Shown piece by piece: positions 8,114 to 15,998 of a stretch of 64,000 bases of DNA. The position numbers were made by a program, and so were the translations under genes. The notes under the pieces were generated by a model. That model worked only from the letters and a program-made list of their open reading frames with translations, searched no databases and was not told where the DNA came from. This DNA is from Citreicella sp. C3M06 (lineage in GTDB: Bacteria; Pseudomonadota; Alphaproteobacteria; Rhodobacterales; Rhodobacteraceae), in the NCBI RefSeq assembly GCF_018860705.1, contig NZ_JAHKQA010000014.1:1-64000 (forward strand). Direction: 5' to 3'. Position 1 is the stretch's first letter, and each line of letters starts with the position of its first letter.

Positions 8114-9250
8114 ATGGACTACACCCCGATTTCGCCGTTTCAACGGCCGCTCACCTGCGCGCATCTGACCGATGCCGCCGGGCCTGAACCGTTGCCCGAA
8201 CCGATGCCCGAACTCGACAAATGGGCGTTGTTTCGCGAATTGACCGTGGCCCGCGACGCCTTTGGCGTGAGCAGCCGCGAGTTGACGGTGTTGCAGGCGC
8301 TGCTCAGCTTTCATCCCTCGGCGACGCTGGGACGCGGCCCGATGGTGGTGTTCCCGTCGAACCGTGCGATCTGCGAGCGGCTGAACGGCATGGCCTGTTC
8401 GACCATGCGCCGCCACCTTTCCCGGCTGGTCGATGCCGGGCTGCTGATCCGCCGCGACAGCCCGAATGGCAAACGCTACGTGCGCCGGGGCGCGGCTGTG
8501 CCGACCGCCTTTGGCTTCGATCTCTCTCCCCTGCCCCGGATGTCGGCGCGGATTCTCAGCGCCGCCGATGCCGCCCGCGAGGCCGAGCGTGCGCTGCGCG
8601 CGCAGCGCGAAACCGTCAGCCTGATGCGCCGCGATCTGGCCGCGCTGCTGGCGCTGGCAGACGCGCATGGCGTGCCCGACGCGCCGCTGGCAGATCTGTG
8701 CCTGCTGACTGCAAAGGCGCTTCGACGCAAGCTGACAGTCGAGATGCTGGATGAGATTCAGGCGGAGTTGACCGCCGCGATCGACGGGATTCAGCGCAGG
8801 CTCGCCCCTGTGATTGCAGCGGATTCCGGCAGCTCAGACGCCCAGAATGAGCAGCACCAACAGAGGACAGATATAGATCATTCTGTTCCTGTTCAGCAGA
8901 TCGTAGAAAATCCTGCGCAGGATCGCACCTTGCTTTGCCTGACAGAGAACTGCCCAAGCCTTGCAACCTTCAACCCTGAACCGATCCAAAGCTGGCCTGA
9001 TCTGCACGCCGCAGCGGATCGGCTATGCGCGTCCATGGGCATTGACAGGCCAGCCTGGGAAGAGGCGCGCCAACGCATGGGCGCCACCCATGCCTCTGTT
9101 GCGGTGGTGTCGATGCTGGAGCGCTTCTCTGAAATTCGCTCGCCGGGCGCATATCTGAGAGCGCTTGCGAAACGTGCAATGGAAGGCAGGTTCGATGGCG
9201 CGGGCATGATCGCTGCCCTTGCGAAACGCCGGGCCTGCCTGCTGTCTTAA
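8114..9250 (+). CDS. repC: Replication initiator RepC
   Basis: Plasmid replication initiation protein, 378 aa. The N-terminal DNA-binding region has winged-helix features (FPSNRAICERLNGMACSTMRRHL, split at residues ~76-98) and the RRDSPNGKRYVRR basic wing, both conserved in RepC. The C-terminal domain ends with IRSPGAYLRALAKRAMEGRF, typical of RepC. A variable, less GC-rich linker (about residues 235-285) joins them. It binds and opens the origin, normally inside its own gene. Its dosage is set by the ctRNA upstream, and its stop codon overlaps the first parS-like palindrome. Confidence 0.92.
   Translation: MDYTPISPFQRPLTCAHLTDAAGPEPLPEPMPELDKWALFRELTVARDAFGVSSRELTVLQALLSFHPSATLGRGPMVVFPSNRAICERLNGMACSTMRRHLSRLVDAGLLIRRDSPNGKRYVRRGAAVPTAFGFDLSPLPRMSARILSAADAAREAERALRAQRETVSLMRRDLAALLALADAHGVPDAPLADLCLLTAKALRRKLTVEMLDEIQAELTAAIDGIQRRLAPVIAADSGSSDAQNEQHQQRTDIDHSVPVQQIVENPAQDRTLLCLTENCPSLATFNPEPIQSWPDLHAAADRLCASMGIDRPAWEEARQRMGATHASVAVVSMLERFSEIRSPGAYLRALAKRAMEGRFDGAGMIAALAKRRACLLS
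8825..8960 (+). other. Low-GC stretch within repC, candidate oriV
   Basis: A stretch of about 135 bp within repC is visibly richer in A and T than its surroundings and encodes the variable linker of RepC (codons for QNEQHQQ... and DHSVPVQQI). In studied repABC plasmids the origin lies in an AT-rich stretch inside repC. Position and composition support the call; no iterons were recognised. Confidence 0.45.
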
Positions 9251-9261
9251 CAGCTGTTAAG
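9246..9261. repeat. parS-like palindrome 1
   Basis: The 16-bp perfect palindrome CTTAACAGCTGTTAAG overlaps the repC stop codon. A second copy of its 14-bp core starts 40 bp further on. repABC plasmids of Rhodobacterales carry 13-16-bp palindromic centromere sites next to the rep genes, which RepB binds. Confidence 0.8.
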
Positions 9262-9286
9262 GCCCGATGAGCCGACCGTACGCAGC

Positions 9287-9300
9287 TTAACAGCTGTTAA
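9287..9300. repeat. parS-like palindrome 2
   Basis: TTAACAGCTGTTAA, identical to the core at 9247-9260 and offset by 40 bp, close to four helical turns, which places both sites on nearly the same DNA face. I saw no third copy in the intergenic stretches read by eye. Confidence 0.8.
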
Positions 9301-9309
9301 TATTCGCAC

Positions 9310-10491
9310 CTATTGCGGTACGAGACGGATCAGAGATCCGTTGCGCGCATCGGTCAGCAGCATCACCGCGCCATCGCTGGCAACGTCAACATCGCGCACC
9401 CGGCCCTGCCCCTGAAGATAGCGCGCCTCTCCGGTCACGGTGCGGCCATCTAGCTCAAGACGCACCAACGCCTGCCCGGCCAGCGCGCCGATCAACAGGC
9501 TGCCCTGCCAGTCTGGGAACAGCGCACCGTCATAGAACACCATCCCCGAGGGCGCGATCACCGGGTCCCAGTAATACAGCGGTTGCTCCAGCCCCGGCTT
9601 CGAGGTCAGGCCCGCGCCAATCGGGCCGCCGCTGTAATCCTCGCCATAGGTAATCACCGGCCAGCCATAATTCTTGCCAGCCTCCGGGCGGTTCAACTCA
9701 TCGCCGCCGCGCGGCCCGTGTTCAACCGTCCAAAGCGCACCATCGGGGTCCAGCGTTGCGGCCTGAAGGTTGCGATGGCCCAGCGACCAGATCTCGGGCT
9801 GTGCCCCCGGTATCGAGGGGTTGCCAGAGGCCGCGCCGCCCGCGGGCGAGATCCGCAGCACTTTGCCAAGATGCGTGGTCACGTCCTGTGCCAAGGCGCG
9901 CGGCTCTGGCAGGCTGCGGTCCCCGGTGGTGACGAACAGCGCGCCTTGCCGGTCGAAGACAAGCCGCGAGCCGAAATGCGCCGTCGAGTTCCACGCCGGT
10001 TGCTGGCGAAAGATCACCTGCACATCCTGCATCTGCGCCTCGTCGTCAGACAGCACCCCGGTGGCGACAGATGTGCCGTTGAGCCCACTGCCGCGCGGTT
10101 CGGCATAGCTCCACCAGACGCGGCGGGTCTGGGCAAAATCCGGCGCAACGGCGACGTCGAGCAAACCGCCCTGACGGCGATCGTCGACCTCGGGCAAGCC
10201 GCGTACCGTGCTGACCTTGCCCTCCGGCGTGATCAGTCGCAAACGGCCAATGCGCTCGGTGACCAGCCAACGCCCGTCGGGCAGCTGGTCCATCCCCCAG
10301 GGATTGCGCAGCCCGCTGGCGATGACGGTGCTGCGCAGCGCTGTGTCATCGTCGATCACCGGCGCGCGGGTCTGTCCGGCAAAGGCCGGGCGCTGATCCG
10401 GCGCGTTGGGCGGCGCGGCGTTGAAATTCTGCGCCAGCGCGGGCAGCGGCAAGGCAAGGGCAAAAAGGGCGGCAAGCAATCTGGTCGTCAT
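9310..10491 (-). CDS. PQQ-dependent sugar dehydrogenase, GSDH family (periplasmic)
   Basis: A 393-aa exported protein with a clear signal peptide (LLAALFALALPLPALA, cleavage after AQ near residue 22). The mature part is a six-bladed propeller of the glucose/sorbosone dehydrogenase family (YliI/Asd). Seen motifs are GLRNPWGMDQLPDGRWLVTE, GGLLDVAVAPDF, WSLGHRNLQA, WTVEHGPRGGDELN, KNYGWPVITYG and IAPSGMVFYDG. Members oxidise aldoses with pyrroloquinoline quinone in the periplasm; no pqq genes are in the window. It faces away from nagA across a 153-bp divergent spacer. Substrate unknown. Confidence 0.88.
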   Translation of the reverse strand: MTTRLLAALFALALPLPALAQNFNAAPPNAPDQRPAFAGQTRAPVIDDDTALRSTVIASGLRNPWGMDQLPDGRWLVTERIGRLRLITPEGKVSTVRGLPEVDDRRQGGLLDVAVAPDFAQTRRVWWSYAEPRGSGLNGTSVATGVLSDDEAQMQDVQVIFRQQPAWNSTAHFGSRLVFDRQGALFVTTGDRSLPEPRALAQDVTTHLGKVLRISPAGGAASGNPSIPGAQPEIWSLGHRNLQAATLDPDGALWTVEHGPRGGDELNRPEAGKNYGWPVITYGEDYSGGPIGAGLTSKPGLEQPLYYWDPVIAPSGMVFYDGALFPDWQGSLLIGALAGQALVRLELDGRTVTGEARYLQGQGRVRDVDVASDGAVMLLTDARNGSLIRLVPQ

Positions 10492-10644
10492 GGCAACGCT
10501 CCGGTGTTCGGGGTCAAATGGCGAGTCGTCCCCTTGATCTGGGGATGCGGGCGCGCCGGTAAAACCCCATGCTCGCGGATATCATGCCCTTGACCTGCGC
10601 GACATCGGCGGTCATCGCTCGGCTCAGTACGAAGGAGACAGGAT

Positions 10645-11721
10645 ATGCGGCAGGTGATCGCCCCGACAGGGCTGTGGCGCGACGGTCGGTTGCACGGCGG
10701 GCAAGAGCTGGTGATCGAGGGCGACCGGCTCGTCGCCATCCGACCCCGCAGCGATGCGCCCGCCCGCGAGGTGGCGCTGATCACCCCGCTGCTGAGCGAT
10801 CTTCAGGTGAACGGCGGCGGCGGTGTGATGGTGAATGACACACCGACGCCAGAGGGGCTGCGCGCCATCGCGGCGGCACATCGCAAGCTGGGCACCGGCG
10901 ATATCCTTCCCACCGTGATCACCGACGCGCCCGAGGTCGCCGAGGCCGCCGCCGATGCGGTTCTGGCCTGTCATGGCGACACTGGCATTCTGGGGTTGCA
11001 CATCGAAGGGCCGCATCTTGCCCCGGCGCGGCGCGGCACCCATGCGGCGCGGTTTCTGCGCCCGCTTGATCGCCGCAGTGTGGCGCTGGTCGAGCGGTTG
11101 CGGGGGCAGGGGGTCGCGGTGATGATCACCCTCGCGCCGGAACTTGCCGACCCGGCGCTGCTGGCGGCGCTGGTCGAGTGCGGCGCGGTGGTGTCGGCGG
11201 GTCACAGCGCCGCCAGCCATGACGAGGCACAGGCGGCGTTTGCCCGCGGCGTTACCTGCGTCACGCATCTGTTCAACGCGATGGATCCGATGACCTCGCG
11301 CGCGCCGGGACTGCTGGGGGCGGCGATCGAGTCAGAGATCGCCTGCGGGCTGATTTGCGACGGCATCCATGTCTCGTGGCCGATGCTGCGCATCGCGCTG
11401 CGGGCACGGCCGCGCGCGGGCCTGTGCTTTGCCGTCAGCGATGCCATGGCAACCGTGGGCGGGCCGGATCATTTCATGCTGTACGGGGCGCAGATACAGG
11501 TGCAGGACGGGCGGCTGATCAATGCCGAAGGCGCATTGGCGGGCGCTCATGTCAGCCTGCGCGACTGCCTCGTGAACCTGATGCAGCATGTCGGGTTGCC
11601 ACCCGCCGAGGCCATCCCCATGGTCACCGACATTCCGCGCCGGCTGATGGGGCTGGCCCCGCGCAACATCGCGGTGGGCATGCCGGTGCGCGATCTGCTG
11701 ATCCTCGAGCGCGGGGTGTAG
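10645..11721 (+). CDS. nagA: N-acetylglucosamine-6-phosphate deacetylase
   Basis: A 358-aa amidohydrolase that removes acetate from GlcNAc-6-phosphate. Motifs follow NagA: LLSDLQVNGGGG in place of the usual HxH (the standard NagA DxQxNG form), GLHIEGPHL with the metal-binding Glu, SAGHSAA, THLFNAM with the phosphate/metal-binding His, ICDGIHV, and VSDAMA with the catalytic Asp. ATG 10645 has AGGAG 8 nt upstream. It stands alone, without nagB or a GlcNAc transporter nearby, so it may act on an amino-sugar phosphate made by genes elsewhere. Confidence 0.9.
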   Translation: MRQVIAPTGLWRDGRLHGGQELVIEGDRLVAIRPRSDAPAREVALITPLLSDLQVNGGGGVMVNDTPTPEGLRAIAAAHRKLGTGDILPTVITDAPEVAEAAADAVLACHGDTGILGLHIEGPHLAPARRGTHAARFLRPLDRRSVALVERLRGQGVAVMITLAPELADPALLAALVECGAVVSAGHSAASHDEAQAAFARGVTCVTHLFNAMDPMTSRAPGLLGAAIESEIACGLICDGIHVSWPMLRIALRARPRAGLCFAVSDAMATVGGPDHFMLYGAQIQVQDGRLINAEGALAGAHVSLRDCLVNLMQHVGLPPAEAIPMVTDIPRRLMGLAPRNIAVGMPVRDLLILERGV

Positions 11722-12004
11722 AAACAGGGGCGCTACCTTTCGGCTCAAGACAGCTTGGCGTCCTAATACATTCATAAATTGATATGTTAGACCTGCGGGT
11801 GGCTTTCGTTGCAAAGCGCGACCCCACGGTCCGGTGCAAGCCTGATCAGATACTGTCCGGTATCCTGCGGACCTTTACATCCGTGTCGCCAAGCTTTGCC
11901 GGGGCAGGGGGGCAACAGCGCTGCCCCTGACTTTCGGTGCCGGGCCTTGTAGCAGGACCGGTTCGACAGTGATGATGATCGGCCGGCGTTTCGAAACCTG
12001 AACG

Positions 12005-12898
12005 TCAGTCCGCCTGCTGCGTCGGCGCGCGGGTCTGATCTTCGAGTGCCGCATTGATTCGTGCGCCCAGCAGCACGATGAACGCCGAGATCCACAGCCA
12101 GAACAGCAGCAGCACCACCCCAGCGAGCGAGCCAAAGGTTTCCTGATAGCTGCCGAAATTCTCGGCATAGAGCGAAAAGCCGAACGAGGCGACGATCCAC
12201 AGCAGGCAAGCGATCAACGCGCCGGGTGTCACCCAGCGCCAGCGCGCCGGGCGGCGGTCCGGGCCGAAATGATAGATCAGCGCGATCCCGGTCACGGTAA
12301 AGCCAAGCAGCAGGATCCAGCGCAGGATCGACACGGTGATCTCGACCGTGGCGCCAAGTTGCAGCAACGACAGCACCCCGGGCAGAACCAGCACCACCGA
12401 CAGCGACATCAGGAAGGCCACGATCAGCAACAGTGTCATCACCATGGTGACGGCCTTGAGCTTGATGAAATTGCGCGACTCGCGCACGCCGTAGCAGACG
12501 TTCAGCCCAGCGATCAGGTTCGACACCCCCGCCGACGCCGAATAAAGCGCAATGATCACACCCAGCGCGGCGGCAAGGCCCAGCCCGCCCTGATCGCTGC
12601 CGGCAACGCTTTTCGCCTGTTCGATGACGATGTCTGCGGCGCTTGGCGGCATCATCGCCGAGATCTGCTGGATTTGCGCGGTCACGTCACCGGGGGTCAG
12701 GAACAGCCCAGCGATGGCCATCAGGGCGGTGATCGCGGGAAACAGCGCCAGCAGGCCGAAAAAGGCAATCCCGGCGGCGATGAGGCTCAGCCGGTCGCGG
12801 GTGATGCCGGTCCAGACATCCTTGGCGGCGCTGATCCAGTGGCGGCGCTGCAACTCGGCGGGGCGGGCGGCCCAAGTGGTGTCGGGATCTGAGGTCAT
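12005..12898 (-). CDS. YihY/BrkB family inner-membrane protein
   Basis: A 297-aa polytopic membrane protein of the YihY/virulence factor BrkB family (once mis-assigned as RNase BN). It has the family opening with an amphipathic region followed by SLIAAGIAFFGLLALFPAI (residues ~37-55), about six membrane segments, and the conserved GASYQETFGSLAG-like stretch (here SYQETFGSLAGVVLLLFW, near residue 257) followed by AFIVLLGARINAALE. Biochemical function is unknown. The 283 bp downstream, to nagA, hold no recognisable gene. Its start lies 20 bp after the end of the esterase gene, so the two may be co-transcribed. Confidence 0.88.
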   Translation of the reverse strand: MTSDPDTTWAARPAELQRRHWISAAKDVWTGITRDRLSLIAAGIAFFGLLALFPAITALMAIAGLFLTPGDVTAQIQQISAMMPPSAADIVIEQAKSVAGSDQGGLGLAAALGVIIALYSASAGVSNLIAGLNVCYGVRESRNFIKLKAVTMVMTLLLIVAFLMSLSVVLVLPGVLSLLQLGATVEITVSILRWILLLGFTVTGIALIYHFGPDRRPARWRWVTPGALIACLLWIVASFGFSLYAENFGSYQETFGSLAGVVLLLFWLWISAFIVLLGARINAALEDQTRAPTQQAD

Positions 12899-12918
12899 GG
12901 TCGGCTCCTGTCTCGGGG

Positions 12919-13773
12919 TTAACCCGGCAGGGGCGAGCGGGTTCCCGCCGAACCAACATTGCGCTCACTGGCGGCGCGGGCAAAGGCCGCGATACGCCCC
13001 AGCGCGGCGGCGCCTTGCGCAACCGCGTCGGGCCATAGTGGGAACAGGTGAAACAGCCCCGGCGTCACATGCAGCGAGACATCCACGCCCTGAAGCGCCG
13101 CCGCGCGCGCCAGTAGCAAGCCGTCATCCAGCAGGATCTCGGCCCCGGCCAGTTCCAGATGCAGCGGCGGCAGGCCCGACAGATCGCTGCCCAGCGGCGA
13201 GATATCGGGATCGTCCGGCGGCAGCCCGGGCAGGGCGATGCGCCCCAGCCATGCATCGGTGGCGTCATCGTTCATCGCGTCGCTGCCGCGTTGCCGCGTG
13301 GTGCTGCGCCCGGTGCGGTCGGTGTTGGGCGAAATCAGCGCCAGCCCAAGGCAAGGCTTGCGCCGCGCGAGGGCAAGCGCCAGATGCCCGCCCGCGCTGT
13401 CTCCACCCACACATACCGGCCCCAGCGCGCCCAGCACCGCCAGCGCATCCTCCAGCATCGCGGGCCACGGGTGCTCTGGCGCCAGCCGGTAGTCGGGCAG
13501 GATCACTCGCAGCCCGGCTTTGGCCAGCGCGGCGGCCAGCATCAGATGGGTTTGCGCGCTGCCGAACACATAGCCGCCGCCGTGCAACCACAGCAGGTCA
13601 GGCCCGGTGCCGATGGCGCGGCAGGGCACACCGCCAAGCTCAAGGAGTTCGCCCACAGGCTGAGGCCCGGCCAACCGGACAAAGCCTTCGCGGCGGGCGG
13701 CAATGTCACCATCCATCGGCACGCTGGCGATATGGGCGCGCAGTTCGGCTTCGTTGCGGGGGCGGTGGGTCAT
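12919..13773 (-). CDS. Alpha/beta hydrolase, hormone-sensitive-lipase-type esterase
   Basis: A 284-aa esterase of the HSL group. It has the oxyanion-hole motif HGGGYVFGS (residues ~76-84), YRLAPEHPWPA, the nucleophile elbow GDSAGGHLALALA, a catalytic-acid region near DDGLLLARAA, and the C-terminal catalytic His in GLFHLFPL. ATG 13773 is preceded by AAGGAC at a good distance; longer in-frame starts lack a ribosome site. Substrates are probably small acyl esters. It lies upstream of the BrkB gene on the same strand. Confidence 0.85.
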   Translation of the reverse strand: MTHRPRNEAELRAHIASVPMDGDIAARREGFVRLAGPQPVGELLELGGVPCRAIGTGPDLLWLHGGGYVFGSAQTHLMLAAALAKAGLRVILPDYRLAPEHPWPAMLEDALAVLGALGPVCVGGDSAGGHLALALARRKPCLGLALISPNTDRTGRSTTRQRGSDAMNDDATDAWLGRIALPGLPPDDPDISPLGSDLSGLPPLHLELAGAEILLDDGLLLARAAALQGVDVSLHVTPGLFHLFPLWPDAVAQGAAALGRIAAFARAASERNVGSAGTRSPLPG

Positions 13774-13935
13774 GGGGCTGTCCTTTGCGTCATGCTTCCC
13801 AACGCGGTCGCGCGCAATTCGCCCGATCACGGCTGCGCGAGCGCGCCGCGCCATCGGAACCGCAGGGCGCTGGCGCCCGTTGCGGCTTTGACCCCCGCTT
13901 GGCGGGGCCTTGATCTCAGGAAAGGACACCAGCGC

Positions 13936-14733
13936 ATGGATTTGCAGATTTCAGGGCGGATTGCCGTGATCACTGGCGCCGCCGGCGGCATTGCCAAGGC
14001 CACCGCACAGGCGCTTGCCGCAGATGGCGCAAAGCTGTTTCTCACCGATGTCAGCGCCGGGGCGCTTGACGCCGCCGCCGCCGATCTGGGCGATGCGGTG
14101 ATCGGCACTCGTGCTGCCGATCTGACCAGCGACAGCGACATCGACGCGCTGAAAGCGGATGTCGAAGCCAAGGGCGGGGCGGATATCCTCGTGCACATGG
14201 CCGGGATCACCGGCGCCAAGGGCGACCCGCTCGACATGAGCGCGGATGACTGGTTCGAATGCTGGAACACCAACTTCATGTCCGGCGTGCGCATGGCCAA
14301 GGCATTCGTGCCGCATATGGCGCAGCAGGGTTGGGGCAGGGTGGTGTTCACCGTGTCGGAAAACGCCGTGCAGCCCTATCCCGACGAGGCGGTCTACAAT
14401 GCCTCGAAGGCGGCACTGCTTAGCTTCGTCAAGGCGCTGAGCCTGCCCTACGGCCCCAAGGGGGTGCTGGTGAATGCCGTCATGCCCGCCTTCATCGAAA
14501 GCCCGATGACCGACGGCATGATGGAAAAACGCGCCGACGCGCTTGGCGTGTCGATGGACGAGGCCATCGCAAGCTTTCTCGACGAAGAGCGCCCCTACCT
14601 GTCGCTGAAACGGCGCGGCAAGCCCGAAGAGGTCGCGGCGGCGGCGGCGATGCTGTGCTCGGGCGTGGCGAGCTTTACCAACGGGTCGGCCTGGCGGGTC
14701 GACGGCGGCGCGGTTGCCGCGATCAACACTTGA
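13936..14733 (+). CDS. Short-chain dehydrogenase/reductase
   Basis: A 265-aa classical SDR. The Rossmann glycine motif is TGAAGGIAKA (residues ~13-22), followed by an acidic DV pair at the end of beta-2 (NAD preference likely), HMAGITG in place of NNAG, and the active-site YNASK (residues ~155-159). It ends with a normal SDR C-terminal GSAWRVDGG. ATG 13936 has AAAGGACACC upstream. It is followed 12 bp later by a second SDR, so the two probably form an operon. Substrate not identified. Confidence 0.85.
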   Translation: MDLQISGRIAVITGAAGGIAKATAQALAADGAKLFLTDVSAGALDAAAADLGDAVIGTRAADLTSDSDIDALKADVEAKGGADILVHMAGITGAKGDPLDMSADDWFECWNTNFMSGVRMAKAFVPHMAQQGWGRVVFTVSENAVQPYPDEAVYNASKAALLSFVKALSLPYGPKGVLVNAVMPAFIESPMTDGMMEKRADALGVSMDEAIASFLDEERPYLSLKRRGKPEEVAAAAAMLCSGVASFTNGSAWRVDGGAVAAINT

Positions 14734-14745
14734 ACGGAGACCGAC

Positions 14746-15555
14746 ATGAGCGATCTGAGCCAGTTTTTCCCCGAACCCGAATACATCGACGACGCCTACA
14801 AGGGCGCTGGCAAGCTGACCGGCAAGCGCACGCTGATCTCGGGCGGTGACAGCGGCATTGGCCGCGCCGTGGCGCTGCATTTCGCCCGCGAGGGGGCGAA
14901 GGTGGCGATCCTCTACCACAGCGCCGAGGACAAGGCCGAAGAAACCGGCCGCGCGCTGGAGGCCGAGGGGGCCGAGGTGCTGGTGATGCAAGCCAATGCC
15001 GCCGAGCGCGGCGATTGCGAGGCAGCGGTCAGCGCGGTGGTGCAGGCGTGGGGCGGCATCGACGTGCTGGTCAACAACGCCGGGATGCAAAAGGCCCATC
15101 ACGATCTGACCGAGGTCAGCGACGACGATTGGCACAGCCATTTTGCGGTGAACATGGACGGGATATTCTACCTGTCGCGCGCCGCGCTGCCGCATATGCC
15201 CGAGGGCGCCAGCATCATCAACACCAGCTCGATCAACGCCTTTATCGGCAATGACATGCTGCTGCCTTACACCGCCACCAAGGGGGCCATCGTCAGCTTT
15301 ACCCGCGGTCTGGCGAAGCAGCAGCTTGGCAAGATCCGGGTGAACGAGGTCGCGCCGGGGCCGATCATCACCGACATACAGGACGCCTTTGCCGATTTCG
15401 ATGAGGACAAGCTGCGCAACATGGCGGCGCCGATGGGGCGCATGGGCCATCCGCGCGAGGTTGCGCCTGCCTATGTGTTTCTGGCCAGCCGCGACGGGTC
15501 TTTCGTCACCGGACAGACGATTCACGTCAACGGCGGAATGATCTGCAACGGCTGA
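14746..15555 (+). CDS. SDR family oxidoreductase, YghA/YdaD-like
   Basis: A 269-aa SDR of the YghA/glucose-1-dehydrogenase-like group, recognised by the N-terminal extension with YIDDAYKGAGKLTGKRTLI before the dinucleotide motif SGGDSGIGRA (residues ~32-41). It also has VNNAGMQ, the catalytic YTATKGA and the PGPIITDIQ loop. This subgroup is often induced by osmotic or general stress. It lies 12 bp after another SDR. Its stop codon overlaps the T tract of the sRNA terminator on the opposite strand. Confidence 0.87.
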   Translation: MSDLSQFFPEPEYIDDAYKGAGKLTGKRTLISGGDSGIGRAVALHFAREGAKVAILYHSAEDKAEETGRALEAEGAEVLVMQANAAERGDCEAAVSAVVQAWGGIDVLVNNAGMQKAHHDLTEVSDDDWHSHFAVNMDGIFYLSRAALPHMPEGASIINTSSINAFIGNDMLLPYTATKGAIVSFTRGLAKQQLGKIRVNEVAPGPIITDIQDAFADFDEDKLRNMAAPMGRMGHPREVAPAYVFLASRDGSFVTGQTIHVNGGMICNG

Positions 15556-15645
15556 AAAAGTAAGGGACGGCGGCAACTCTCAGGGAGGAGGAGAGAGAGT
15601 TGCCGCCAATTTCCGGGGCCAAGGGAGGAGGAGAAGGCCCCAGGA
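15555..15645 (-). ncRNA. Candidate cuckoo-type sRNA with two CCUCCUCCC loops
   Basis: Two hairpins stand in tandem. One has 6-bp arms 15615-15620 and 15636-15641, extended by TTCC/GGAA around a bulge. The other has perfect 13-bp arms 15569-15581 and 15595-15607. On the minus strand both loops contain TCTCCTCCTCCCT or a near copy, that is, an anti-Shine-Dalgarno CCUCCUCCC. The downstream stem is followed by TTACTTTTT and acts as terminator. Two stem-loops each exposing CCUCCUCCC define the cuckoo RNAs of Rhizobiales and Rhodobacterales (including the stress-induced CcsR RNAs of Rhodobacter). The promoter was not located with confidence, and no CcaF1-like small gene was seen upstream. Confidence 0.75.
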
Positions 15646-15998
15646 AACTTGTGTACGCCTTGGCGTCTTGGGATCCTACTTAGGGGCTGCTGCGCCGCAG
15701 CACAATTGCCGCAGGTGCAATTCCGCAATGCATCGTTTGCATGGCAGCGTTAAAAATGTCTTAATTTGTCATGTTTTCAATATGCTGCAGGTCGCAGGGC
15801 AGGTTGGTGCCGAAATGCCCTTGGCCCTTGATGCGACCAAGGTCGAGTTTTTTCTCAAACCGTCCGGGCCTCGTGGGCGCGATCTGGCCACTGCCGCCGC
15901 CGAACCCCCGAAGGTTCGTGCGCTTCTGCCCCCCTTGACGTATCCCGGCCGTGTCGAAACAACGGGGCCAATTCCCGGCGCGCCAACAGGAGACGCCC
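15646..15998. other. Intergenic stretch before the decarboxylase gene
   Basis: No credible coding region on either strand. It holds short dyads (ACGCC-TT-GGCGT around 15656-15667 and TGCTGCG-C-CGCAGCA near 15688-15702) and an AT-rich patch at about 15745-15785 that could contain promoters for the decarboxylase (plus) or the sRNA (minus). AGGAG at 15988-15992 is the decarboxylase ribosome site. Confidence 0.5.

Noticed and set aside
11722-12004. GGCTTTCGTTGCAAAGC, resembling some insertion-sequence ends, in the nagA-brkB spacer
   Set aside because: No transposase fragment, no second end and no target duplication could be seen; left as an unassigned 283-bp spacer.
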